Shown in pieces: positions 39,001 through 46,719 of a stretch of 64,000 bases of DNA (position 1 is its first letter; each line of letters begins with the position of its first letter). The notes beneath the pieces are model-generated. The model was not told where the DNA came from and searched no databases. It worked only from the letters and a program-made list of their open reading frames with translations. The translations under genes were made by a program, and so were the position numbers. Source of the stretch: Vibrio sp. D404a (GTDB lineage: Bacteria; Pseudomonadota; Gammaproteobacteria; Enterobacterales; Vibrionaceae); assembly GCF_030248535.1 (NCBI RefSeq), contig NZ_JAHGAJ010000024.1:111741-175740 (forward strand). The letters are read 5' to 3'.

Positions 39001-39159
39001 GACCCCATTTAAAGATTTGGTATTCGAAATGGTTCGTGCAGCTGCATCTTCTCGAGAGGTATACGCCTTCAAAGGAGCATGCGCTTCCAGCACGTTGTGA
39101 TGTGTAATGTGTTGATTTTCCCACTCACGAGCGGAGATGATTTGAGAGAAGCTTCTCAT
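36052..39159 (-). CDS. lacZ: Beta-galactosidase LacZ
   Basis: GH2 beta-galactosidase of 1035 residues (1024 in E. coli), cytoplasmic, cleaving lactose and similar galactosides. Acid/base E463 is in WSLGNESGIG and nucleophile E544 in ILCEYAHAMGNSLG. RPVQYEGGG and TRPVQYEG-type loops also match. The ribosome site AAGGAACAG precedes ATG 39159. It is distinct in sequence from ebgA in this window, so two GH2 beta-galactosidases coexist. It lies downstream of an ABC importer on the same strand, behind a terminator-like hairpin. Confidence 0.96.
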   Translation of the reverse strand: MRSFSQIISAREWENQHITHHNVLEAHAPLKAYTSREDAAARTISNTKSLNGVWKFQLFDAPELVSEAMVAEHFDDATWDSMEVPSNWQMQGYDKPIYTNVKYPFADTPPFVPRDNPTGLYRTSFQCTEQALTNTHRIVFDGVNSAFHLWCNGKWVGYSQDSRLPAEFDLSAFVKVGENSLAVMVLRWSDGSYLEDQDMWWLSGIFRDVTLLTKPKTAIEDVKIETQLDAAYRDAQLCVDVKISKNSDESSDAHQVKIELYDVQGQKVIEPDVVGFGQRYVDEKGPWQEVAYSQNSVANPHKWSAESPYLYRCVISLENEQGELLDCEAYDVGFRSVEISDGLLKVNGKPLLIRGVNRHEHHPELGHTMTREGMIQDIKLIKQNNFNAVRTAHYPNHPLWYELCDEYGLYLVDEVNIETHGQVPMCRLSDDASWLNAYMRRMTRLVERDKNHPSVIIWSLGNESGIGRNHHALYQWVKQSDPTRPVQYEGGGADTAATDIMCPMYARVDWDLPVVAHQPEVTPRVGIRKAIALPNEQRPLILCEYAHAMGNSLGSFDKYWQAFRDNPRLQGGFIWDWVDQGITKTDAKGKPYWGYGGDFGDEINDRQFCINGLVFPDRTLHPSLNEVKKAQQFYQFALISPEPLVIEVRSENLFCSSDKETLYWSITQEGEEQSCGSIELLLEPESSIQIELDSIVLPQKANALNHLNLEVRLHQDTKWASKGYVTATEQLTLPTSSQLVLDDNTSEHPPQVVESAESLIIIGAQYRVEFDRVMGTLESWLKEGVEQLACGIRDNFYRAPLDNDIGVSEANRVDPNSWIARWQAAGLDSLTPECIDFSFFTHENKVLVTSKIAHVVEGQVRLLSTWQYQLFSDGEVIIDVHVQAAKGLPSLPRVGLSFALKETSNEVTWFGRGPHENYPDRKSSAHIGRYQQNIEQMHTPYIFPSDCGLRCDVREAVIGGFKLQGDFHFSVSRFGQQQLVQAKHTCDLTEQDQLFVYVDGFHMGVGGDDSWTPSVHDEFKLTQEHYRYQVRFFDA

Positions 39160-39295
39160 TAACTGTTCCTTGCGATAAACCGTTCAGAGTGTGTCATTGT
39201 CAATATGACTTAACTGCCTTTAACCAACAGCAGTGGCAGTGAGGTGAGTCGCACCATAAATACTATTGACGATGACACATACAGAGTGATGAAAA

Positions 39296-39316
39296 CCGCA
39301 GCGACAATCGCTGCGG
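39296..39316 (-). terminator. Terminator-like hairpin between the binding-protein gene and lacZ
   Basis: Perfect nine-base-pair stem CCGCAGCGA/TCGCTGCGG with a three-base loop, followed on the minus strand by TTTTC, 12 bases after the binding-protein stop. The short T tract suggests partial termination, allowing some readthrough into lacZ. Confidence 0.65.
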
Positions 39317-39327
39317 CTTGATCTCAA

Positions 39328-40554
39328 TTACTTAAAGGCGCGTTTGCTTACCTTGTCTAGCTTCTTAAGAATCTTATCGATACGTTCAGGGTGAACCATA
39401 AACTCTTGGAAGCCTTTCATCCCCTCTTTTGCCATCGCCGGGTTGGTGTCGCGATCATAGAACTGTGCAGTACCATCACTCGCCGCTAACATCGCAACGC
39501 CTTTGTCTAAGAACGGATCTGACTTAGCTTTTGCTTTGTTGTTGGTTGGGATCTGCAGCAGCATCTCATTGATTAGCTGTTGGTTCTCAGCACGAGCGAC
39601 AAACTCTAAGAACTTACGAGCATCAGCTTTGTTCTTCGCTTTTGATGGAATGTGCAGGGTATCCATTGGCGCATCTTCTGCCATTGGCACGCTTGGGTCG
39701 ATGACTGGGAATTGGAAGAAATCCATCTTGCCATCAAGCTCCGCCGGGAAGTTTGGCGTAATGAAGTTACCCATTAAGTACATCGCTGCCTTACCGTTGT
39801 ATAGGAAAGGTTGCGCTTCTTGCCAAGAGTAAGATGCATGGTTATCTAAGAAGTAGCCTGGCTCAACCAACTCAGCCCAGTTAGCGAATGTTTTCTTCAC
39901 ACGCTCATCGGAATAAGGCACCTTGCCATCCATCAATTGGATATGGAAATCTAAGCCATTGGTACGCATGTTGATGTAATCGAACCAGCCAGCAGCCGTC
40001 CACAGATACTTAGTACCGATGGTAAATGGTGTCACGCCGTTTTCTTTTAGTGTTGCTGACGCCGACTTTAACTCTTCCCAAGTTTTTGGTTCAGCAATAC
40101 CGTACTGCTCAAAGATGTCTTTACGGTAGTAGATACCCCATTGGTAATACGTGTAAGGCACACCATATTGCTTGCCTTGCACCGTCATCGCCGGCGCCGC
40201 TGCTGCAAAGTCTTGCTTCATGTTGTTGTCTGCCCAGATGTCACTCACATCTTCAAACAAGCCACGATCAACAAACGCCTTCATACGGTTACCGGCATAC
40301 CAGAACACCACATCCGGTGGCGAGGTCACCAACCAGTTACGAATCGTGGTTTTATACGACTCATGGTCATACAGGTTGTACTTAACCGTGATATCAGGAT
40401 TCTCTTTTTCAAAGCGACTGATGATCTCACTCCAAGCCTCTTTTGGGGCTGGGTCAGAGGCATCTGAGTTGATGACTAAGGTTCCTGCGAACGCTGTAGT
40501 CGAGACGGAGGCAGCAAGCACTGCAGTTGCAGCGATATGTTTCACGTATTTCAT
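39328..40554 (-). CDS. Sugar ABC transporter substrate-binding protein
   Basis: A 408-residue periplasmic family 1 (MalE-like) binding protein. Signal peptide MKYVKHIAATAVLAASVSTTAFA is cut near residue 23. The mature start TLVINSDASDPAPKEAWSEIISRFEKENPDITVKY is typical. With two permeases upstream and lacZ downstream, the ligand is probably a galactoside such as lactose or a galacto-oligosaccharide; this is inference. Genes in the operon are separated from it by a 148-base gap with a hairpin, which may raise binding-protein expression over the permeases. Confidence 0.88.
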   Translation of the reverse strand: MKYVKHIAATAVLAASVSTTAFAGTLVINSDASDPAPKEAWSEIISRFEKENPDITVKYNLYDHESYKTTIRNWLVTSPPDVVFWYAGNRMKAFVDRGLFEDVSDIWADNNMKQDFAAAAPAMTVQGKQYGVPYTYYQWGIYYRKDIFEQYGIAEPKTWEELKSASATLKENGVTPFTIGTKYLWTAAGWFDYINMRTNGLDFHIQLMDGKVPYSDERVKKTFANWAELVEPGYFLDNHASYSWQEAQPFLYNGKAAMYLMGNFITPNFPAELDGKMDFFQFPVIDPSVPMAEDAPMDTLHIPSKAKNKADARKFLEFVARAENQQLINEMLLQIPTNNKAKAKSDPFLDKGVAMLAASDGTAQFYDRDTNPAMAKEGMKGFQEFMVHPERIDKILKKLDKVSKRAFK

Positions 40555-40675
40555 ATGTAGGTCCTTGTTATAGAGCGGGGCTCACTAAGTCCAATTTTTA
40601 TTATTGTGCTGGGTAGAGTTATTCGTGCTTTAGTTACTCTCTGTGTATCCATTTAAAGTGGATTGTTTATATAAC

Positions 40676-40695
40676 GGCTCCTACTTTGAGGAGCC
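40676..40695 (-). other. Intercistronic stem-loop before the binding-protein gene
   Basis: Seven-base-pair stem GGCTCCT/AGGAGCC with a six-base loop, 13 bases after the permease stop on the minus strand. No T tract follows. It may stop exonuclease decay or modulate stoichiometry. Confidence 0.5.
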
Positions 40696-40707
40696 CTCAT
40701 TGATTGT

Positions 40708-41559
40708 TTAGCCTTTGGTCGCTCCCAAAGTCAGGCCGGCAATAAAGTGCTTCTGCATGGTAAAGAACAGAACAACCGGTGGAATAGCCGCAACTACAGC
40801 ACCCGCTGACATGAACTGCCACGACGCCAACCACTGACCTTGAAGTGAACTTAAACCAGCAGTCACTGGACGCACTTCATCGCTTTGAACCAGAACCAAG
40901 GCCCAGAAGAAATCATTCCAGATAAAGGTAAACACTAAGACTGCAAGTGCAGCTAATGCAGGGCGAACCAGCGGCAGAACTACATGCCAAAATATTTTCC
41001 ATTCACTGACCCCCTCTACACGCGCAGCTTCGATCAAGGCATCAGGTATACCGACGATAAAGTTACGCATAAACAGAGTACAAAAGCCGGCTTGAAAGGC
41101 GATATGGAAAAAGATCAGAGCCCAGTGTGTATCGTACAAACCTAGGTTAATCGTCAGGTCACGTACCGGGATCATCAGGATCTGGAAAGGTACAAAGTTA
41201 CCCGCAATGAACATCGCGAAAATCCAGAGGTTGGCCTTGAAGTTGTATTTAGCTAACGCGTAACCTGCCAATGTGGAGAGAGCAACCGCTCCCGCTACCG
41301 CTGGTAAAGTGATGATCAAGCTATTGATTAGATACTGTCCCATCGATGTGGAGGTGAACACCTGAGTGTAGTTTTCAATAAACTGAATCTCGCTTGGCCA
41401 GCCCCAGTAGTTACCTTTGTTGATGTCTTCCATCGAACGAATCGAGGTCATCATCACTGCAATAAGAGGGAGCAGCCACATGACAATAGAGATGGGCAGA
41501 GCCACTCGATAACTGATATTGGTAAAGCGTCCTGCTTTTTGAATCGGTTGTGGATACAT
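40708..41559 (-). CDS. Sugar ABC transporter permease, MalG type
   Basis: A 283-residue inner-membrane permease with six predicted membrane segments. The ATPase-coupling EAA loop appears in EAARVEGVSEWKIFWHVVLPLVRPALAALAV (about 177-207). It partners with the MalF-type permease encoded immediately upstream, sharing one base (stop and start overlap at 41559). Confidence 0.92.
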   Translation of the reverse strand: MYPQPIQKAGRFTNISYRVALPISIVMWLLPLIAVMMTSIRSMEDINKGNYWGWPSEIQFIENYTQVFTSTSMGQYLINSLIITLPAVAGAVALSTLAGYALAKYNFKANLWIFAMFIAGNFVPFQILMIPVRDLTINLGLYDTHWALIFFHIAFQAGFCTLFMRNFIVGIPDALIEAARVEGVSEWKIFWHVVLPLVRPALAALAVLVFTFIWNDFFWALVLVQSDEVRPVTAGLSSLQGQWLASWQFMSAGAVVAAIPPVVLFFTMQKHFIAGLTLGATKG

Positions 41560-42479
41560 TATTTTTCACTCCTCAACATACGCCACAAGAAGTAAGCGAT
41601 ATAGATATCCATAATCAGGAATAGAACAACGGAAACCGCAGCGCCATAACCCATTCGGTAGTTAAAGATCGACTCTTCGTACATTTGATACGCCAGTACT
41701 GTAGAGCTTCCCCACGGGCCACCAGCGGTCATGGTTGCCACTAAGTCAAATGAACGCAGAGCGCCAATTACGGTGACTACCACGGCAATAAAAGTGGCAG
41801 GTCGCAATTGAGGTAGCACCACATACCACAGCATTCGCCACTTCTTGGCTCCATCCAGTCGTGCTGCTTCCAACTGTTCAGGGTCTAGGTTGTTCAAGCC
41901 CGTTAAGTACAAAATCATGCAGTAAGAGATTTGTGGCCACAGGCCTGCCACGATAATCCCGTAGGTAACGTAATCTTCATTGGCGAGAATGGAGATAGGC
42001 TCAAAACCAAGTGAACCTAAGACGATATTGAACAGGCCAAAGGATGGATCGTAAAACCAGGCAAACACTAAGCCCACAACCACTTGTGAGATAACAAATG
42101 GAAAGAAGAAGAGAGACTTAACAACACGGATGCCTTTCACTTGTTGGTTGAGAAAGAGGGCGATAGCCAGACCACAAGGTGGCGCAAGCATAAAGAAGAT
42201 CAACCAAAGGAAGTTGTTAGTCAGTGAGGTGTAGAACGCATCGGAGTCAAATAGCTCACGATAGTTCTCTAGCCCCACCCACTCTTTCTCACCAAGTCCA
42301 TCCCACTCGAAAAAACTCAACCAGATACTGTCCACAATCGGAAAGATCACATAGAGCGAGAAGATGGCTATTGCCGGTGTTAAAAACAGCCACGGCGACA
42401 GCTTAGAGCTGATGCGCCTTTTCTTTCTGGCTGATGGGATGCGATTTTCTGGGTATATCGTTTTCACAGATTGCACCAT
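41559..42479 (-). CDS. Sugar ABC transporter permease, MalF type
   Basis: A 306-residue permease with six to seven membrane segments. The EAA loop is EAARLDGAKKWRMLWYVVLPQLRPATFIAVV (about 207-237). It is the first gene of the minus-strand importer unit; the ATPase is encoded divergently across a 297-base gap that carries a GalR operator. MalF/MalG-type pairs usually take up di- and oligosaccharides. Confidence 0.92.
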   Translation of the reverse strand: MVQSVKTIYPENRIPSARKKRRISSKLSPWLFLTPAIAIFSLYVIFPIVDSIWLSFFEWDGLGEKEWVGLENYRELFDSDAFYTSLTNNFLWLIFFMLAPPCGLAIALFLNQQVKGIRVVKSLFFFPFVISQVVVGLVFAWFYDPSFGLFNIVLGSLGFEPISILANEDYVTYGIIVAGLWPQISYCMILYLTGLNNLDPEQLEAARLDGAKKWRMLWYVVLPQLRPATFIAVVVTVIGALRSFDLVATMTAGGPWGSSTVLAYQMYEESIFNYRMGYGAAVSVVLFLIMDIYIAYFLWRMLRSEK

Positions 42480-42630
42480 TTTCCCAAATTCCTTGTCTTC
42501 ATAGCTTTGTTTACAATTCCATTTGTTTCAAAGTTAATCGGCGAAACATCATCAAATTGCTAAGCTTTAATCGTAACCATGCTCAAATATTAATCTCAGC
42601 AATCATATTGTGTATCGTTATGTTTAAATT

Positions 42631-42646
42631 GTGTAAACGATTCCAC
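42631..42646. promoter_or_regulatory. GalR operator between the ABC importer units
   Basis: GTGTAAACGATTCCAC, which fits the GalR consensus and, as I recall, equals the external operator of E. coli galE. It lies in the divergent gap and overlaps a candidate plus-strand -35, so it can repress both the ATPase and the permease units. Confidence 0.75.
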
Positions 42647-42670
42647 AAAAAACAGAATACTTTGTAAAAT
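42642..42670 (+). promoter_or_regulatory. Candidate promoter of the ATPase gene
   Basis: -35 TCCACA (42642-42647), 17-base spacer, -10 TAAAAT (42665-42670). The GalR operator overlaps the -35. Start codon lies about 100 bases downstream. Confidence 0.4.
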
Positions 42671-42776
42671 TTGTATGAGCCGGATCAATAAATCGTGCGA
42701 GGCACCTAACAAATTTCTGATGAATGCGTATGTTTTAAAGGCAAAGTGATGTAGTCCAACAAGGCAAGGAGATAGC

Positions 42777-43859
42777 ATGGCTGATATCAGCTTAAAAAAG
42801 GTCATTAAGCGTTATGGTGATGTACAGACCATCCATGGTGTTGATCTAGAGATAACTAACGGTGAATTCGTTGTTTTTGTTGGTCCGTCAGGTTGTGGTA
42901 AGTCGACGCTACTTCGTTTAGTTGCCGGTTTAGAAGAAATTACCGAAGGCGAAATTCATATTGGCGACGAGCTAGTAAACGATGTTGACCCTGCTGAACG
43001 CGGTGTTGCCATGGTATTCCAATCTTATGCGCTCTACCCACATATGACAGTGGAAGAGAACATGGGCTTTGGCCTGAAGATGAATGGCGTCGCAAAAGAG
43101 ACCATCGATAAGCAGGTCACCAGTGCCGCTAAGACTCTACAACTCGAACACCTATTAAAGCGTAAGCCGAAAGAGCTGTCTGGTGGTCAGCGCCAACGTG
43201 TAGCGATCGGTCGCGCGATTGTACGCAACCCAAAGGTGTTCCTATTTGATGAACCACTCTCAAACCTAGATGCAGAACTTCGTGTCGATATGCGTCTACA
43301 AATCGCAAAACTACATCAAGATCTGCAAAATACCATGATTTATGTCACTCACGATCAAGTCGAAGCGATGACGCTTGCCGATAAGATCGTAGTACTTAGA
43401 GATGGCAGAGTAGAGCAAGTTGGCTCTCCATTAGAGCTTTACCATACCCCACAGAATGAGTTTGTGGCTGGCTTTATCGGTTCACCGAAGATGAACTTCT
43501 TACCTTGTGTAGTGGGCTCTTGCTCAGAGACTCACGCTCAACTTTCTATCAATGGTAATAGCCAAATCATCCTGCCACTTCCAAGCCAAAAGTTAGCAGA
43601 AGGACAACAGTTGACACTCGGTATCAGGCCAGAACACTTAGAGATAAGTGGCGGTTCTGACATCAAGATTGAGTTTCAAAGCGAAGTGGTTGAACGGCTT
43701 GGTAATAGCACCTACATGTTTGGTCAATCTTGCGGTATTGATGGCTTTAAGGTTCACCTCCCTGGCGACCAAGAGGTTTCTCGTTATCAATCTTTGGAGC
43801 TAAGCTTCTCTGCAAAAGACTGTCATCTATTCGATGTGCAGGGGCAGCGAATCGACTAA
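42777..43859 (+). CDS. Sugar ABC transporter ATP-binding protein (MalK/UgpC type)
   Basis: A 360-residue ATPase with Walker A VGPSGCGKST (35-44), signature LSGGQ (134-138), Walker B VFLFDEP (154-160) and a C-terminal TOBE-type regulatory domain (about 235-355). It energises the permeases encoded divergently. Start has AAGGAGA upstream. As a MalK-type protein it might also serve other importers. Its separate, GalR-marked promoter region supports galactoside use. Confidence 0.92.
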   Translation: MADISLKKVIKRYGDVQTIHGVDLEITNGEFVVFVGPSGCGKSTLLRLVAGLEEITEGEIHIGDELVNDVDPAERGVAMVFQSYALYPHMTVEENMGFGLKMNGVAKETIDKQVTSAAKTLQLEHLLKRKPKELSGGQRQRVAIGRAIVRNPKVFLFDEPLSNLDAELRVDMRLQIAKLHQDLQNTMIYVTHDQVEAMTLADKIVVLRDGRVEQVGSPLELYHTPQNEFVAGFIGSPKMNFLPCVVGSCSETHAQLSINGNSQIILPLPSQKLAEGQQLTLGIRPEHLEISGGSDIKIEFQSEVVERLGNSTYMFGQSCGIDGFKVHLPGDQEVSRYQSLELSFSAKDCHLFDVQGQRID

Positions 43860-43871
43860 CTGCCCGTTTAT

Positions 43872-43899
43872 ACAAAGCCAGTCTACGCACTGGCTTTGT
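43872..43899 (+). terminator. Terminator of the ABC ATPase gene
   Basis: Ten-base-pair stem ACAAAGCCAG/CTGGCTTTGT with an eight-base loop, followed by CTTTCCC. Twelve bases after the stop. Confidence 0.75.
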
Positions 43900-44102
43900 C
43901 TTTCCCTCTCTCTTACCCAACCTCCCCTTCCTACTATCTTCTTGATCATACTGAAAGGGAAAACGTTACCAACACAGTGGTATTTCAGCTCTAAATCCCA
44001 CTAATTTTGACCTTATAGGTAATCCGGACATTATTTTGATAGTTGTTTTGTTAATAAGCACTACACTAAAGCCTCACCCTTCCCTTTTTTGAGAAAACGT
44101 AA

Positions 44103-45443
44103 ATGCCTAATGCTGATTCCAACCTAAACAAACGTATGGGAATCATTGCGCTCACTTGGCCAATATTCATTGAAGTTCTACTGCGAACCGCACTCAACAC
44201 CAGTGACGTGTTCATGCTATCCGGATACTCAGATAAAGCAGTATCAGCGGTTGGTGTTATCTCGCAGATTTCATTTTTCCTGATCATTGTCTCCACCATG
44301 GTCAGCAGCGGAACAGGTATCTTGATTGCACAATACAATGGTGCGTCTCGTGACCAAGAGAGTGCGCATGTCGGCGTAGCCAGTATTGTCCTAGCCGTCA
44401 TCACGGGCGTTTTATTGAGTATCCTAGCGGTGTTAGGCGCTGAATATTTCATTCCGCTCTACCAGCTTGAAGCGCAAGTGGAGCAGTACGCTCAAGAATA
44501 TCTGTTTATCAGTGGTGCTCTGACTTTTAACGTCACTATAGGCGTAGTACTGACTACGATTCTTCGCAGCCACGGCTATTCAAAATCACCAATGGTCATC
44601 AATATGATTGCTGGTGTTATCAACGTTGTAGGTAACTACTGCGCGCTATATCAACCGTTTGGATTGCCCGTTTACGGTGTTCAAGGTGTGGCAGTCGCGA
44701 CCGTTTTCAGCCAAGTCATTGGTATGTTTATCTTAATTGGTGTCGTTAAAAGCAAAGGGATCGACCTTCCGGTGAAACAATTTAGGTCTATCCCTAAATC
44801 TATCTACCAAAAGATCATCAAAATTGGCTCTATGAATGCGGGTGAGGTGCTATCTTACAACATGGCTCAAATCAGCATTACCTTCTTTGTGGTACAGATG
44901 GGAACATCATCACTGGCGGCGTTTACTTACGCGCAGAACATCGCTCGTCTTTCTTTTGCGTTCGCTCTCGCTATTGGTCAGGGTAGCCAGATTCAGACAG
45001 GTTACTACATTGGTAAAGGCTGGATTGATGAGATCACCACACGAGTACAGCGATACTTTGTGGTGGGCTTTATTGCATCGACCGTGATCACCTGTTTAGT
45101 CTACCTATTCCGCTTCGAGATCTTAGATGTCTTTACCCAAGACCCAGAGATCATCGCCCTGACGGCAAGTCTGATTGCAGGCTCAATACTACTTGAAGCG
45201 GGTCGCGTATTTAATCTAATTTTTATCTCTTGCTTAAAAGCCGCAGGCGACATTCAGTTCCCAGTAAAAATGGGCATATTGAGCATGTGGGGCATTGGGG
45301 TTGCCATGAGCTATTTGCTTGGCGTGCACTGGGGCTATGGCGTATTTGGCGCTTGGATGGCAATTGCGATGGATGAATGGTTCAGAGGCATCATCATGGC
45401 TCACCGTTGGCGATCGAAGAAGTGGACTAAGTACTCTTTCTAA
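44103..45443 (+). CDS. MATE family efflux transporter
   Basis: A 446-residue inner-membrane protein with twelve predicted membrane segments in two homologous halves. The N-terminal half includes ALTWPIFIEVLLRTALNTSDVFMLSGYSDKAVSAVGVISQI, characteristic of MATE cation-coupled drug/metabolite exporters. Substrate is unknown. It is transcribed alone after a gap of about 200 bases and is convergent with a LysR gene. Not obviously connected to the galactoside genes. Confidence 0.9.
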   Translation: MPNADSNLNKRMGIIALTWPIFIEVLLRTALNTSDVFMLSGYSDKAVSAVGVISQISFFLIIVSTMVSSGTGILIAQYNGASRDQESAHVGVASIVLAVITGVLLSILAVLGAEYFIPLYQLEAQVEQYAQEYLFISGALTFNVTIGVVLTTILRSHGYSKSPMVINMIAGVINVVGNYCALYQPFGLPVYGVQGVAVATVFSQVIGMFILIGVVKSKGIDLPVKQFRSIPKSIYQKIIKIGSMNAGEVLSYNMAQISITFFVVQMGTSSLAAFTYAQNIARLSFAFALAIGQGSQIQTGYYIGKGWIDEITTRVQRYFVVGFIASTVITCLVYLFRFEILDVFTQDPEIIALTASLIAGSILLEAGRVFNLIFISCLKAAGDIQFPVKMGILSMWGIGVAMSYLLGVHWGYGVFGAWMAIAMDEWFRGIIMAHRWRSKKWTKYSF

Positions 45444-45465
45444 ACCGTATTTTGAAAAAAGAAAA

Positions 45466-45487
45466 AGCGCTAGGGGGAGCTAGCGCT
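45466..45487. terminator. Terminator between MATE and LysR genes
   Basis: Eight-base-pair stem AGCGCTAG/CTAGCGCT with a six-base loop. On the minus strand TTTTTCTTTTTTC follows, so it strongly ends the LysR transcript. The plus side has no T tract. Confidence 0.75.
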
Positions 45488-45664
45488 AACCAACTAAATC
45501 CGTTTAGTGTGGGAGAGTTTTCAACTATATCAAACCGTTATAGTCGATACTAAAAACTTAGGTAAACGAAAAATTCTATTCATTACATCTGTAAAATTCT
45601 TTAATTTAAGTATAGTCAGATTCTGAAAATTGGCGTGATTTTTTTGTAGGAAAACACTGATATT

Positions 45665-46621
45665 TTAACCTCGTTTTTCCATCGCATTGTCTTCATTAAT
45701 TATTGCCGACACCGCTTTGGAAACTAGGCTTCGTAAGTGTTTGTTTTTGTCTTCAGTGACCTTTCCTCGACGATAAAGTAACTGAATATCAAAGTCAGGC
45801 ACATCAATAGGCGGAGTGATGGCAACCAAGCTCTCTTCTACCACCTCAGACCCACTACGAGCCACCAGCTTAGGTACAATACATAGTATTTTTCGACCAC
45901 GGATCAATCGTTTCACGGTCAAGAAATTGCTTGAAGACAGAGCGACCTTTCGCGTTACACCGGCTTCGGCCAACTTAGCATCTACCCCTGTCTGCAATGC
46001 TCCGTTCGGAGAGACTAAAGCATGCTCGACTGTAACAAACTCTTCAATCGAGATTGGGTCACTGACGTTCAAAGTCTGACTGTCATAAAGACAAACATGC
46101 TGCTCAGTATAAAGGTGTTTAGTCCGATAAAGTGATGGCACTTCTCCAAAGCTTCCAATGGCGAGGTCTAACTTTGCCTCTTCGAAGACGTGTTGATAAT
46201 TGGATCGGTTTACATTGAAGAACACAACTTGAGAATTAGGAGATTCAGTTTTAATGTAATCAAAGATACTTGGGCCAAACATCTGCTCCGCATAGTCGGT
46301 CAACCCAATCTTCCATGTACCTTGATAGGTATCAACATCAAACACTTTTGACATCAGAACTTCGGACTGAATAGTGCTCAATAGAGCATCAACGGTTACA
46401 GAGAGTTCTATCGCTCTGTCAGTCGCCTGCATGCGTGATCCAACTCGCTCAAATAGCGGATCATCAAATAGCTTTCGAAGCCTCTGCAAGCTATGACTCA
46501 TTGCTGACTGACTCACATAACAACGCTCAGCAGCCTTGCTCACACTGTTGGTTTTATACAAAGCCTGCAGTGCAATCAATAAGTTAAGATCAATACCCTT
46601 CCAATTAAAATCCGTCACCAA
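45665..46621 (-). CDS. LysR-family transcriptional regulator
   Basis: A 318-residue LysR-type regulator with an N-terminal winged helix (DLNLLIALQALYKTNSVSKAAERCYVSQSAMSHSLQRLRKLFDDPLFERV, about 11-60) and a type 2 periplasmic-binding-like effector domain. It resembles the NodD/LeuO-like branch with long DNA-binding start. It is divergent from chrA, with 98 bases between starts, so it probably controls chrA. Inducer unknown. Confidence 0.88.
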   Translation of the reverse strand: MVTDFNWKGIDLNLLIALQALYKTNSVSKAAERCYVSQSAMSHSLQRLRKLFDDPLFERVGSRMQATDRAIELSVTVDALLSTIQSEVLMSKVFDVDTYQGTWKIGLTDYAEQMFGPSIFDYIKTESPNSQVVFFNVNRSNYQHVFEEAKLDLAIGSFGEVPSLYRTKHLYTEQHVCLYDSQTLNVSDPISIEEFVTVEHALVSPNGALQTGVDAKLAEAGVTRKVALSSSNFLTVKRLIRGRKILCIVPKLVARSGSEVVEESLVAITPPIDVPDFDIQLLYRRGKVTEDKNKHLRSLVSKAVSAIINEDNAMEKRG

Positions 46622-46632
46622 GCAAACCCATA

Positions 46633-46675
46633 TGATTCATAGTAATAATTAAAACAATTAATTTGAATCATAGTA
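46633..46675. promoter_or_regulatory. Direct repeats in the LysR-chrA divergent gap
   Basis: TGATTCATAGTA (46633-46644) and TGAATCATAGTA (46664-46675) differ at one base and start 31 bases apart, three helical turns. They fit a LysR-type tetramer binding layout covering both promoters. Confidence 0.5.
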
Positions 46676-46719
46676 CAACTCCACATAAATTAGCCACAAA
46701 CATTTATTTGGATACGATC

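Noticed and set aside
39175..39203. lacZ promoter (TTGACA, 17 bases, GTTTAT on the minus strand)
   Set aside because: The predicted start would fall at about 39168, inside the ribosome binding site of lacZ, so it cannot give a normal leader; the -10 is also poor.
40026..40573. Overlapping plus-strand frames of 108-133 codons
   Set aside because: Antisense to the well-supported binding-protein gene; no ribosome site or recognisable protein.
44066..44452. 128-codon minus-strand frame
   Set aside because: Antisense to the start of the MATE gene, composition typical of a shadow frame.
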